64,000 nt of DNA from Clostridium_AT stratigraminis (GTDB lineage: Bacteria > Bacillota > Clostridia > Clostridiales > Clostridiaceae): positions 835,333-899,332 of the forward strand of contig NZ_JBJHZZ010000001.1 in the NCBI RefSeq assembly GCF_045310675.1. The letters run 5' to 3'. The notes beneath the pieces were generated by a model, which was not told where the DNA came from, ran no database searches, and saw only the letters and a program-made list of their open reading frames with translations. Both the position numbers and the translations under genes were made by a program. Positions 1 to 8,200 of the stretch are shown one piece after another. The first letter of the stretch is position 1, and each line of letters begins with the position of its first letter.

Positions 1-1
1 G

Positions 2-1252
2 ATAAATATGCAAGTTGGACTATTAGATTTGAAGGTTGGAGATGCAATAGTTAATGCCTGTGATGAAATATTGCAAGGAAAGCTTCATGATCAATTTATT
101 ACAGATCCTATTCAAGGTGGAGCTGGTACTTCTATGAACATGAATGCCAATGAAGTAATATCAAATAGAGCTATTGAAATATTAGGAGGAGAAAAGGGAA
201 ATTATAATATAGTACATCCTAATGACCATGTTAATATGGGACAATCCACTAATGATGTTATACCTACTGCTGGAAAAATGACTACTCTAGTATTATTGAA
301 AAAAGCTATTGAGAAATTAGAAGAGCTATATGAAGCTCTAAATAAAAAAAGTAAAGAATTTGATGATGTTATAAAAATGGGAAGAACACAACTTCAGGAT
401 GCAGTTCCAATTAGACTTGGACAGGAATTTCATGCCTATTCAAGTGTTGTTAAAAGAGATATAGCTAGGATAACAAGGACAATTGAAGACTTAAAAACTG
501 TAAACCTTGGAGCAACTGCTATTGGTACAGGAATTAATGCAGATGAAGCTTATGTTAAAAATGTCGTTCCTATGCTTAGTAAGATTGCAAAAATGGAACT
601 TATTCAAGCCGAGGATTTAATTGATGGTACGCAGAATACAGATGGCTTTGTAGCTGTGTCTGCATCACTTAAGACCTGCGCTGTAAGTCTTTCTAAAATT
701 GCAAATGATTTAAGGCTTTTATCCTCAGGACCTAGAACAGGCTTTGAAGAAATTAATCTTCCTCCTAAACAAAATGGTTCTTCAATTATGCCAGGAAAAG
801 TTAATCCTGTAATACCTGAGGTAATGAATCAGGTGGCCTTTAATATAATTGGAAATGATATGACCATTACAATGGCATCTGAGGCGGGACAAATGGAGCT
901 TAATGCCTTTGAACCAGTTATGTTTTATAATTTATTTCAGTCTATTGAAACCTTGACAAATGGTGTGGATACCTTTATAAATAATTGTATAGTTGACATA
1001 ACAGCTAATAAAGAGCACTGTAAGGAATTAGTAGATAATAGTGTGGGAATTATAACTGCAATATGTCCTCATGTAGGTTATAAGGAAGCAGCTAAAATTG
1101 CAAAAACTGCATTAAAAACCGGAGAACCTGTAAGAAAAATAGTTCTTAATGAGGGAATTCTTGATGAGACAGCCTTAGATACTATATTAGATCCTTATGG
1201 AATGACTGAACCAGGAATTTCAGGCAAGGAATTGCTGCATAAGGCGATTTAA
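2..1252 (+). CDS. aspA: Aspartate ammonia-lyase, 5' end cut by the window
   Basis: This enzyme reversibly deaminates L-aspartate to fumarate and ammonia in the cytosol. The frame is open from base 2, and the first visible ATG (base 8) lies inside the conserved N-terminal part, so roughly 50 residues are missing compared with the usual 465-475. Visible family signatures are the DPIQGGAGTSMNMNANE block, the NDHVNMGQSTNDV block and the catalytic-loop signature GSSIMPGKVNPV. The sequence after the loop (VIPEVMNQVAFNIIGND, then EAGQMELNAFEPV) fits aspartase better than fumarase class II. The malic enzyme starts 57 bases downstream on the same strand, which suggests an aspartate to fumarate to malate to pyruvate route, although no fumarase is present here. 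Confidence is high for the superfamily and good for aspartase. Confidence 0.9.
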   Translation: MNMQVGLLDLKVGDAIVNACDEILQGKLHDQFITDPIQGGAGTSMNMNANEVISNRAIEILGGEKGNYNIVHPNDHVNMGQSTNDVIPTAGKMTTLVLLKKAIEKLEELYEALNKKSKEFDDVIKMGRTQLQDAVPIRLGQEFHAYSSVVKRDIARITRTIEDLKTVNLGATAIGTGINADEAYVKNVVPMLSKIAKMELIQAEDLIDGTQNTDGFVAVSASLKTCAVSLSKIANDLRLLSSGPRTGFEEINLPPKQNGSSIMPGKVNPVIPEVMNQVAFNIIGNDMTITMASEAGQMELNAFEPVMFYNLFQSIETLTNGVDTFINNCIVDITANKEHCKELVDNSVGIITAICPHVGYKEAAKIAKTALKTGEPVRKIVLNEGILDETALDTILDPYGMTEPGISGKELLHKAI

Positions 1253-1309
1253 GAAGCAAGATAATTATAATTAAAGTAGCTATTAAATAACATAGTTAGG
1301 AGAGATATT

Positions 1310-2533
1310 ATGGATTTAAAAGAAACAGTTCTAAAATTTCACAAGGAAAATGAAGGTAAAATAGCTCTAAAGTGTAAGGTTCCAGTAAAAAATAAGGAAG
1401 ATATGACTTTAGCCTATACACCAGGTGTTGCTCAGCCTTGTCTTGAAATAAACAAAAATTATGAAACCATTTATGATTATACTTCAAAGGGAAACTGGGT
1501 TGCTGTAGTTACTAACGGAACAGCAGTATTAGGACTTGGAGATATAGGAGCAGGAGCAGGCCTTCCCGTTATGGAAGGTAAAGCCGTTTTATTTAAATCC
1601 TTTGCAGGAGTAGATGCCTTTCCTATCTGCTTAGACACTAAGGATGTTGATAAAATAGTTGAAACTGTAAAGTTAATGGAACCAACCTTTGGTGGAATAA
1701 ATCTTGAAGATATAAAGGCGCCAGAATGCTTTGAAATAGAAACAAGACTTAAGGAAATCTGTGATATTCCAATTTTCCATGATGACCAACATGGAACAGC
1801 AGTTGTTTCAGCAGCTTGTTTAATAAATGCCTTAAAGGTTGTTAATAAGAAAATTGAAGATGTAACAGCTGTTATAAATGGAGCAGGTGCTGCAGGTATC
1901 GCAATCTCAAAGCTTCTTATAAAAATGGGAATGAAAGATATAATTTTATGTGATACAAAGGGACCTATATTTGAAGGCAGAAGTGCTGGAATGAATAAGT
2001 ACAAAGACGAAATGGCTAAGATTTCTAACAAGTCTAAAGTTCAAGGTACTTTAGCAGATGCTCTAAATGGAGCAGATATATTCCTAGGAGTTTCCGTTGC
2101 AAACTGCGTTACTGAAGAAATGGTTAAATCCATGAATAGAGATGCTATTATAATGGCAATGGCAAATCCTAATCCAGAAATACTTCCTGACATCGCTAAA
2201 AAAGCCGGAGCTAAAGTTGTTTGCACAGGTAGATCAGATTTTCCAAACCAAGTTAACAACGTTGTTGCTTTCCCAGGAATATTTAGAGGAGCACTTGATG
2301 TAAGAGCAAAAGAAATAAATGATGAAATGAAAATAGCTGCTGCTTATGCAATAGCATCAATTATTTCCGAAGAAGAGTTAAATGAAGATTACGTAATGCC
2401 AGCAGCCTTTGATTTAAGAATTGCACCACTTGTTGCAAAAATGGTTGCTGAAGCTGCTATAAAAACTGGAGTAGCTAGAAAATTGGATGTTACACCAGAA
2501 ATGGTTGAAGAACATACAAAGAAACTTTTATAA
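1310..2533 (+). CDS. NAD(P)-dependent malic enzyme (oxaloacetate-decarboxylating malate dehydrogenase)
   Basis: The enzyme oxidatively decarboxylates L-malate to pyruvate and CO2. At 407 residues it is the short bacterial form without the phosphotransacetylase domain. Visible motifs are TPGVAQPC near residue 38, NGTAVLGLGDIGAGAGLPVMEGK, the metal-binding stretch EDIKAPECFEIE, FHDDQHGTAVV, and the nucleotide-binding GAGAAGIAI around residue 190. The ATG is preceded by AGGAGAG. It follows the aspartase gene and is closed by a very strong hairpin terminator, so the two probably form one operon for aspartate/malate use. Cofactor preference cannot be read with confidence. Confidence 0.93.
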   Translation: MDLKETVLKFHKENEGKIALKCKVPVKNKEDMTLAYTPGVAQPCLEINKNYETIYDYTSKGNWVAVVTNGTAVLGLGDIGAGAGLPVMEGKAVLFKSFAGVDAFPICLDTKDVDKIVETVKLMEPTFGGINLEDIKAPECFEIETRLKEICDIPIFHDDQHGTAVVSAACLINALKVVNKKIEDVTAVINGAGAAGIAISKLLIKMGMKDIILCDTKGPIFEGRSAGMNKYKDEMAKISNKSKVQGTLADALNGADIFLGVSVANCVTEEMVKSMNRDAIIMAMANPNPEILPDIAKKAGAKVVCTGRSDFPNQVNNVVAFPGIFRGALDVRAKEINDEMKIAAAYAIASIISEEELNEDYVMPAAFDLRIAPLVAKMVAEAAIKTGVARKLDVTPEMVEEHTKKLL

Positions 2534-2541
2534 TAGAACAC

Positions 2542-2596
2542 AAAAAGGGGTCAGACTCCACTTTAGCAAACTAAAGTGGAGTCTGACCCCTTTTTC
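2542..2596 (+). terminator. Long perfect hairpin terminator after the malic enzyme gene
   Basis: Bases 2542-2566 and 2571-2595 are perfect reverse complements: a 25-bp stem closed by a CAAA loop. The outer part is A5 paired with T5, giving an intrinsic terminator that would work in both directions. The stem core begins GGGGTCAGACTCC. It is much longer than the other terminators of the window. Confidence 0.85.
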
Positions 2597-2598
2597 CT

Positions 2599-2618
2599 AT
2601 TTCCTAGTACTAGGAAAT
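2599..2618. promoter_or_regulatory. 20-bp palindrome, candidate operator of the PRD regulator
   Basis: The 20 bases are a perfect palindrome with half-site ATTTCCTAGT. It lies upstream of the PRD regulator gene, and a TATAAT box at 2649-2654 has no good -35, as expected for an activated promoter. The same TTTCCTAG half-site recurs three times before the PTS operon (5257-5361), once as an inverted repeat. I infer that the regulator binds here and controls itself. Confidence 0.55.
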
Positions 2619-2689
2619 TTATTAATTATAAGAATTGCAATATTAATATATAATAAACTTAAATGATGGTCTTAGAAAGTGGTGATAGG

Positions 2690-4600
2690 GTGTTAAATAA
2701 GAGACAAGAAAAAATTATCCTGTTTATGCATAATAGTAAAGGCTGGATTATTGGCAAGGAACTTGCTAAGGTCCTAGGGGTGTCAGACCGCACCATTCGA
2801 AGTGACATAGCTCATATTAACAGCTTTTATGAATATGAACTAATTGAATCAAACATTAGGCTTGGATATAGAATGAACGAGGATAAATTTCAAAGTTTGG
2901 ATATAGAAACAAGCGACATGATTCCTCAAACTCCAGAAGAGAGATGTATCTATATCATTAAAGAATTATTGTTTGAAAAAAATGATATTAATTTAACCCT
3001 TTTACAAGATAAAGTATATGTGTCCGGCTATTCTATTGATAATGATATTAAAAAAATAAAAAAAATGCTTGAGCCCTATAAGGGTCTGCAGCTTGTAAGA
3101 AGCAAAAATTATATCCGATTAAGCGGCAAGGAAGAAGAGAAGCGTAAATTATATAAGGACTTATTGGAAAATGAGATAAAGGGAAACTTTTTAAATTTAG
3201 ATAAAATTGCATCTTTTTATAAGGATTTTAATTTAATTGAAGTTAAGGATATTCTGGAAGCTACACTTAAGGAATATCATTATCATATTCGTTCCCTTAC
3301 TTTAACCATGATTATAATGCACATAGGAATTGCAATTCAGCGTATTATTCGTCACAACTTCATTAATACTGATAGAAATACAGAGGAATTAAGAAGCAGC
3401 CTGGAATATAAAATTGCACAAGAATTTTTTCATAAGGTAACAAAAAAAATAAGGCTTGAAATAGTTGAAGATGAAATTGCCTTAGTTGCGTTATTATTAC
3501 TAGGCAAAAAAAGTACTGTTTACACCAATGAGGATTCAAAAGTTGAAGCTGCTTATTCCATTCCTGCTTTACTTGAGGAAATCTTCTTTGACATTAAAAA
3601 AACCTTTGATGTTGATTTTAGCTCTGATAATGAGCTGATGAATGGGCTGGAAATGCATATTACCTCACTTATAGAACGATATAAGAAGAAGATTGAAATT
3701 GATAATATGTATCTGCAGGAAATCAAGCGTGACTATCCTTTGGTTTTTGAGATGGGAGTAAGAGTTTGTGAGCTGTTAGAGGGAAAGCTTAACATTACTA
3801 TAAGTGAAAATGAAATTGCCTTTATTGCCTTACATCTTGGTGTTGCGTATGTTAGGGCAAATATTACCTACAAGTATAAAGTAGTTATGATTCATCCTCA
3901 AGATAAGGTTTTATCTAATTTGTGTATGGAAAAAATCATTAATCGCTTTGGAGATCGTATGGAGATTATTGAAAGCATGAATTTCTTTGAGGAGTCTGTA
4001 ATAACAGCTTTAAAGCCGGATTTAATCTTAACAACACTTCCATTAAAACATAAATTACCGATTTCAACAGTGCAGATTTCACTGTTCGTAAATTATGAGG
4101 ATGAAAATAAGATTTATAAAGCCTTAAACAATTTAGAAAAAATAAGGTGCAGGGACAATTTTAAACTTTTAGTTTTAAAGCTTATAAAAAAGGAATTTTT
4201 CTATTCACATGTTAATGTGGACAGTCCTAATGAGTTAATTACAAAAATGTGCAATAACTTATATGAAAAGGGATTTGTAGATAAAGACTATGAAAGCAGT
4301 GTACTGCAGAGAGAAAAAATGTCTGCAACCTCCTTTGATTTTGGCTTTGCAACTCCCCACAGCCTCAATGAAATGTTTATTAATCAGTCAGCTTTAAGTA
4401 TTGCAATCCTGGATAAGCCTATTACCTGGGGAGAATTTGATGTGAGGCTTGTAATCTTGTTTACCATTAATAAAGAAGATTATAAAATCCTAAGAATATT
4501 CTTTGACTGGTTAAGCAATGTAATTTCTAATTCTGAGCAGTTTACCAGAATATTAGAGGTTAATAACTATAATGAATTTATTGATGAAGTTTTAAAATAA
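2690..4600 (+). CDS. PRD-containing transcriptional regulator (LicR/MtlR-like) with HTH, two PRDs, EIIB-like and EIIA domains
   Basis: This is a sugar-PTS-controlled transcription activator. Layout: N-terminal HTH_11 helix-turn-helix (about residues 1-60, containing GVSDRTIRSDI), a second winged-helix-like stretch, PRD1 (about 190-280) and PRD2 (about 300-400, ending in FIALHLGVAYVR). An EIIB-like domain (about 405-490) follows, then a C-terminal EIIA_2-like domain with the candidate phospho-histidine in FATPHSLN. An ATG at 2663 is possible, but it would sit next to the expected transcript start of the TATAAT at 2649. GTG 2690 has a GGTGAT site just upstream and yields the typical N-terminus MLNKRQEKI. 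It lies directly before the RDD gene and the PTS operon with which it shares operator-like motifs, so it is the likely regulator of that operon. Confidence 0.88.
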   Translation: MLNKRQEKIILFMHNSKGWIIGKELAKVLGVSDRTIRSDIAHINSFYEYELIESNIRLGYRMNEDKFQSLDIETSDMIPQTPEERCIYIIKELLFEKNDINLTLLQDKVYVSGYSIDNDIKKIKKMLEPYKGLQLVRSKNYIRLSGKEEEKRKLYKDLLENEIKGNFLNLDKIASFYKDFNLIEVKDILEATLKEYHYHIRSLTLTMIIMHIGIAIQRIIRHNFINTDRNTEELRSSLEYKIAQEFFHKVTKKIRLEIVEDEIALVALLLLGKKSTVYTNEDSKVEAAYSIPALLEEIFFDIKKTFDVDFSSDNELMNGLEMHITSLIERYKKKIEIDNMYLQEIKRDYPLVFEMGVRVCELLEGKLNITISENEIAFIALHLGVAYVRANITYKYKVVMIHPQDKVLSNLCMEKIINRFGDRMEIIESMNFFEESVITALKPDLILTTLPLKHKLPISTVQISLFVNYEDENKIYKALNNLEKIRCRDNFKLLVLKLIKKEFFYSHVNVDSPNELITKMCNNLYEKGFVDKDYESSVLQREKMSATSFDFGFATPHSLNEMFINQSALSIAILDKPITWGEFDVRLVILFTINKEDYKILRIFFDWLSNVISNSEQFTRILEVNNYNEFIDEVLK

Positions 4601-4622
4601 ATACTTACTAGAAGGTGAAGGT

Positions 4623-5213
4623 ATGAAAAAAGGAAAAAAATCTGTTTATGAAAGTAATGCAGTAGTTTCAGGAGATATACCAATTTGGAAGCGTTTTATA
4701 GCTTATATGGTGGATTGGTATTTAGGAAGTATTTTTACTTCCTTGCCAATGGTATTGATTTATATGAAGGCAACAAATACACAGGACTTAAATACCAATT
4801 TGTTTCAATATCCAAAGCAGTATGCACTTTTAGCTGGAGTTCTAGGCTTATTGTTTGGACTATTTTATTACCTCATTGTGCCATTATTTATATGGAAGGG
4901 ACAAACCTTAGGGAAACGCTGGTGTCATTTTAAAATTACTAAAATTAATAGCCAAGATATAAGCCTTAAAGAATTATTTTTAAGACAAATTATTGGCATT
5001 TTTTTAGTAGAAGGAGCTTTGATTTTCCCAAGCAATTTGTTCCATCAAATCTTATCCCTAATAAGTAATGTAAATTTAATTACTCCACTTAATTACGTGG
5101 GTATTGCTATAAGTATTTTATCAGGCTTATTTGCTTTAATTAGAAAGGATCATAAGGCTATTCATGATTTAATTGCCAGAACCAAAGTAATTAGCGTTAT
5201 GGAAAAACAATAG
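4623..5213 (+). CDS. RDD family integral membrane protein
   Basis: A 196-residue membrane protein of the RDD family, whose transport or stress roles are only partly known. Four hydrophobic segments are visible, near residues 24-45, 66-90, 122-145 and 155-172. The N-terminal IPIWKRFIAYMVDWYLGS carries the family's conserved R and D of the first helix, and the C-terminal DHKAIHDLIARTKVI is the typical family end. The start has AGAAGGTGAAGGT upstream and lies 22 bases after the regulator gene, so the two are co-transcribed. Its role in the sugar operon is unknown. Confidence 0.85.
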   Translation: MKKGKKSVYESNAVVSGDIPIWKRFIAYMVDWYLGSIFTSLPMVLIYMKATNTQDLNTNLFQYPKQYALLAGVLGLLFGLFYYLIVPLFIWKGQTLGKRWCHFKITKINSQDISLKELFLRQIIGIFLVEGALIFPSNLFHQILSLISNVNLITPLNYVGIAISILSGLFALIRKDHKAIHDLIARTKVISVMEKQ

Positions 5214-5249
5214 CAGCTTATATAAATGCATTAAGCAGTAGGGGCATTG

Positions 5250-5380
5250 TTAATAGCATTTCCTAGAGGCGTTTAAATTGACATAATACAAAATATGCTG
5301 TAAAGCATTAGCATTAATAGTGTTTCCTAGAAGTAGGAAGAAGGCTTAAAGTCATTTCCTATTTTAAAGTTATATACTAT
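5250..5380 (+). promoter_or_regulatory. Putative activator-dependent promoter of the PTS operon with repeated TTTCCTAG sites
   Basis: A 20-base direct repeat, TTAATAG followed by (CA/TG)TTTCCTAGA(G/A)G, occurs at 5250-5269 and 5314-5333, 64 bp apart. The second copy extends into an inverted repeat, TTCCTA-N4-TAGGAA (5324-5339). A third half-site, ATTTCCTAT, is at 5354-5362. A -10-like TATACT lies at 5373-5378 with no recognisable -35 at the correct spacing, as expected for activation by a PRD regulator. The motif matches the palindrome at 2599-2618. Confidence 0.55.
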
Positions 5381-5404
5381 AAGTATCAGAAAGGAGGGAC
5401 AGCA

Positions 5405-5731
5405 ATGGAGGGATTAGAGCTAGCGTGCTTTCAAATTATTTCTTCAGCAGGTATGGCGAAAAGCAGCTTTATTGAAGCCATTAAAGAAGCTAGGAAGGGT
5501 GACTTTGTAAAAGCAAAGGCTTGTATTGATAAAGGTGATGAATTTTTCACTCAAGGACATAATGTTCATACTGAATTAATTCAGAAGGAAGCAGGAAATG
5601 AAAAGGTAAGTCCAGATTTATTATTGCTACATGCAGAGGATCAATTAATGTCAGTTGAAACCTGTAAGATTCTAGCAAATGAATTAATTGCAAGCTATGA
5701 ACGTATTTGTGCCTTAGAGAATAAAGGTTAA
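5405..5731 (+). CDS. PTS lactose/cellobiose-family EIIA component
   Basis: Cytosolic phosphocarrier of a sugar PTS that passes phosphate from HPr to EIIB. It has 108 residues, the usual size, with a three-helix layout. The expected active-site histidine is His76 in LLLLHAEDQLMS, and the ISSAGMAKSSFIEAIKEARKGDF start is typical of the family. The ribosome site is GAAAGGAGGGACAGCA. It is the first gene of a IIA-IIB-IIC cassette. The family covers lactose, cellobiose, chitobiose and related disaccharides; the substrate cannot be set from this subunit alone. Confidence 0.93.
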   Translation: MEGLELACFQIISSAGMAKSSFIEAIKEARKGDFVKAKACIDKGDEFFTQGHNVHTELIQKEAGNEKVSPDLLLLHAEDQLMSVETCKILANELIASYERICALENKG

Positions 5732-5799
5732 TTATATAGTTAAGTATATTAATAATAATAAAACATTAAATATCATAACTACGGAAAGGAGGAAGAAAA

Positions 5800-6129
5800 A
5801 TGAAAAAGATTTATTTGTTTTGCAGTGCTGGAATGTCTACAAGTATATTAGCAAGTAAAATGCAAGCTGCAGCTGATGAAAACTCATTGCCAATTGAGGT
5901 AAAGGCTTATCCTCATAATGAGTTAGATGAAATTATTAAAAAGCATCATCCGGATTGCATTTTATTAGGACCACAAGTTAAATATTTATATGAAAAAACT
6001 GTAAACGATTTTGGACCATCTGGCATTCCAATTGCTGTTATCGACCCAACTGATTATGGTATGATGAATGCTAAAAAGGTTTTAAAAAGTGCAATTAAGC
6101 TTATTAAAGCGGCAAGCGAGAGTAAGTAG
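5800..6129 (+). CDS. PTS lactose/cellobiose-family EIIB component
   Basis: Cytosolic EIIB of 109 residues that carries phosphate on a cysteine to the incoming sugar. The phosphorylation loop is FCSAGMSTSILASKM with Cys8 as the expected acceptor; the remaining beta-alpha repeats, including CILLGPQVKYL and GIPIAVIDPTDYGMMN, match the family. It is preceded by GGAAAGGAGGAAG and sits between the IIA and IIC genes in one operon. Confidence 0.94.
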   Translation: MKKIYLFCSAGMSTSILASKMQAAADENSLPIEVKAYPHNELDEIIKKHHPDCILLGPQVKYLYEKTVNDFGPSGIPIAVIDPTDYGMMNAKKVLKSAIKLIKAASESK

Positions 6130-6214
6130 CTTTACATGGGATAATGAGTGATTATTTTACGATATTTGTATTATGATTACTTAATTATAAACAAAAGAAA
6201 GAGGGGGAAAAAAC

Positions 6215-7573
6215 ATGATAAAATGGTTAGAAAAAGTTTTAATGCCAATAGCTGAAGCAATCGGTAAAAACAAATATTTAATTTCCGTCCGTGATGGATT
6301 CTTAGTATCCACGCCATTATTAATTGTAGGATCATTATTTCTATTAATTGCAAACTTCCCAATTCCTGCATGGACTAATTGGTTAGATTCCGTGCATATT
6401 AATGGAACTACTTTATCTGCTTATTTTGGAAAGCCTGCTGATGCAACATTTTCAATTATGGCAATTTTTGCTGTACTAGGTATAGGATATTCCTTTGCTA
6501 AGCAAATGAAAACAAATCCTATATTTGGAGCAGCAGTATCAATTATGTCTTGGTTCTTAATTATGCCTTATGGTGTAACTGGAAAAGCTCATGTTGAAGG
6601 CATAAAGGACCCAGTTCAGGTTTTCTTAGGTGGAGGACTTCCACTTGGATGGGTTGGTGCAAAAGGTATATTTATAGGTATTATATGTGCTTTCTTAGCT
6701 GTACACATTTACGCTTTTGCTGAACGTAAAGGATGGATAATTAGAATGCCTGCTGGTGTTCCTCCAACAGTTGTTCAATCCTTCGCAGCCTTAATTCCTG
6801 CTGGACTTGTTATATCTGTATTCTTTGTAATAAATTTATTCTTCGGTTTCTTTAAAACTGATGTTTTCACAATCGTATTTAAGTTCCTTCAGTTACCTCT
6901 TATGAACTTAGGTGATACCTTAGGTGCTATGGTTATTGCATACATCTTCTTACACCTATTCTGGTTCTTTGGAGTAAACGGTGGTTCTGTAGTAGGTGCA
7001 GTATTTAACCCTATTCTTCAGACCTTAACTGCTGAAAACCTAGAGTTCTTCAAAACTGGAGTTGGACAGGGACATATTATATCTCAACAATTCCAAGACT
7101 TATTTGCAACCTTTGGCGGATGCGGATCTACATTATCACTATTAATAGCAATGCTGTTATTCTGTAAATCAAAACGTATTAAAGGATTAGGAAAATTAGC
7201 TTTAGTTCCTGGTATCTTTGGAATTAACGAACCAATAGTATTTGGTCTTCCAATAGTATTGAATCCAACAATGTTAATACCATTTATGTTAGTTCCTACA
7301 CTTAACATTGTTATTTCATATTTTGCAATGGCCTTAAAATTAGTTCCAATTTGTAATGGTGTTAATATTCCATGGACAACTCCAATTATTATTTCTGGAT
7401 TTTTAGCAACAAATTGGGTAGGTGCAGTACTTCAAGCTCTGTTACTTGTTTTAGGTGTAATTATTTATATGCCATTTATAAGGATTATGGACAAACAATA
7501 TTTAAAAGAGGAAGCTCAAGCAATAGAAGAGGACGATGATTCTCTTGAGGATTTATCCTTTGATGACTTATAG
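6215..7573 (+). CDS. PTS cellobiose/chitobiose-family EIIC permease
   Basis: Membrane permease of 452 residues that transports and phosphorylates the sugar with the IIB partner. About ten hydrophobic segments are visible. Family signatures are ISVRDGFLVSTPLLIVGSLF near the N-terminus, FFGVNGGSVVGAVFNPI around residue 252, and GIFGINEPIVFGLPIVLNP around residue 330. The acidic tail (EEDDDSLEDLSFDDL) faces the cytosol. It has a GAGGGGG site and is followed 11 bases later by the GrdB-like gene. The company of glycosylasparaginase and a DUF871 protein suggests an amino-sugar disaccharide or glycoconjugate, not cellobiose; this is inference. Confidence 0.93.
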   Translation: MIKWLEKVLMPIAEAIGKNKYLISVRDGFLVSTPLLIVGSLFLLIANFPIPAWTNWLDSVHINGTTLSAYFGKPADATFSIMAIFAVLGIGYSFAKQMKTNPIFGAAVSIMSWFLIMPYGVTGKAHVEGIKDPVQVFLGGGLPLGWVGAKGIFIGIICAFLAVHIYAFAERKGWIIRMPAGVPPTVVQSFAALIPAGLVISVFFVINLFFGFFKTDVFTIVFKFLQLPLMNLGDTLGAMVIAYIFLHLFWFFGVNGGSVVGAVFNPILQTLTAENLEFFKTGVGQGHIISQQFQDLFATFGGCGSTLSLLIAMLLFCKSKRIKGLGKLALVPGIFGINEPIVFGLPIVLNPTMLIPFMLVPTLNIVISYFAMALKLVPICNGVNIPWTTPIIISGFLATNWVGAVLQALLLVLGVIIYMPFIRIMDKQYLKEEAQAIEEDDDSLEDLSFDDL

Positions 7574-7584
7574 GAGATGATTAA

Positions 7585-8112
7585 ATGCCAATTAAAATCA
7601 TGATGATTTACGATCAAATTCAAGCTGGTGCAGGTACTAAAGATGATAAAATGGTGCCATTAGGCGCTAAAAGAGAGCCTGTAGGACCAGCAATCATGAT
7701 GGAACCATTTTTAAAGGAGATTGACGGTAAGGTAATTGCTTGTCTTTATTGTGGCAATGGTACTTATTTAGCTGATCCTGAGGAGGTTTCCAGAAAACTT
7801 TGCGCTATGGTAAATAAAGTTCAACCAGATGTAGTAATGTGTGGACCTGCCTTGAACTATAAAGATTATGCCAATATGGCAGCAAAAGTTGCTTATGATA
7901 TTAATAGATCAACTAATGTTCCAGCTTTAGCAGCTATGTCTGTTGAAAATGAGGAGACAATTGCGAGTTTCAAAGATAAAGTAAATATTGTAGTTACTCC
8001 TAAAAAAGGTGGTATAGGGCTTAATGATTCCTTGAAAAATATGTGCAAACTTGCAAAGGCTTTAGTTAACAAGGAAGACGTTACAGCTTTAACTGGCAGT
8101 ATTTGTTTTTAA
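7585..8112 (+). CDS. GrdB-related putative oxidoreductase (N-terminal part of the glycine reductase protein B fold)
   Basis: A 175-residue protein resembling the N-terminal half of GrdB, the substrate-binding selenoprotein of glycine, sarcosine and betaine reductases. Visible similarities are REPVGPAIMMEPFL near residue 26, ACLYCGNGTY near 49, and VVMCGPALNYKDYANMAAKVA. It stops at residue 175 in TAA, and the region holding the selenocysteine of true GrdB is absent. It overlaps no gene, lies 11 bases after the EIIC gene and carries a good AGGAGATGA site. No GrdA or GrdC is present, so glycine reductase function is unlikely. The biochemical role is unknown; the link with a sugar PTS is the notable point. 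Confidence 0.75.
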   Translation: MPIKIMMIYDQIQAGAGTKDDKMVPLGAKREPVGPAIMMEPFLKEIDGKVIACLYCGNGTYLADPEEVSRKLCAMVNKVQPDVVMCGPALNYKDYANMAAKVAYDINRSTNVPALAAMSVENEETIASFKDKVNIVVTPKKGGIGLNDSLKNMCKLAKALVNKEDVTALTGSICF

Positions 8113-8116
8113 GTTT

Positions 8117-8146
8117 AAAAACCACTAAATAATTTAGTGGTTTTTT
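8117..8146 (+). terminator. Intrinsic terminator after the GrdB-like gene
   Basis: ACCACTAAAT (8121-8130) pairs with ATTTAGTGGT (8132-8141), flanked by an A run and followed by TTTTTT. It splits the operon: the PTS and GrdB-like genes before it may be expressed more strongly than the hydrolase genes after it, unless those have their own promoter. Confidence 0.85.
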
Positions 8147-8200
8147 CATTATATTTTATGCTTGTTATAATATTATTTCAGAAAAAAGGAGTAAAATAAT

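Noticed and set aside
1477..2259. Two minus-strand frames inside the malic enzyme gene
   Set aside because: They are antisense shadows of a highly conserved enzyme and have no ribosome sites.
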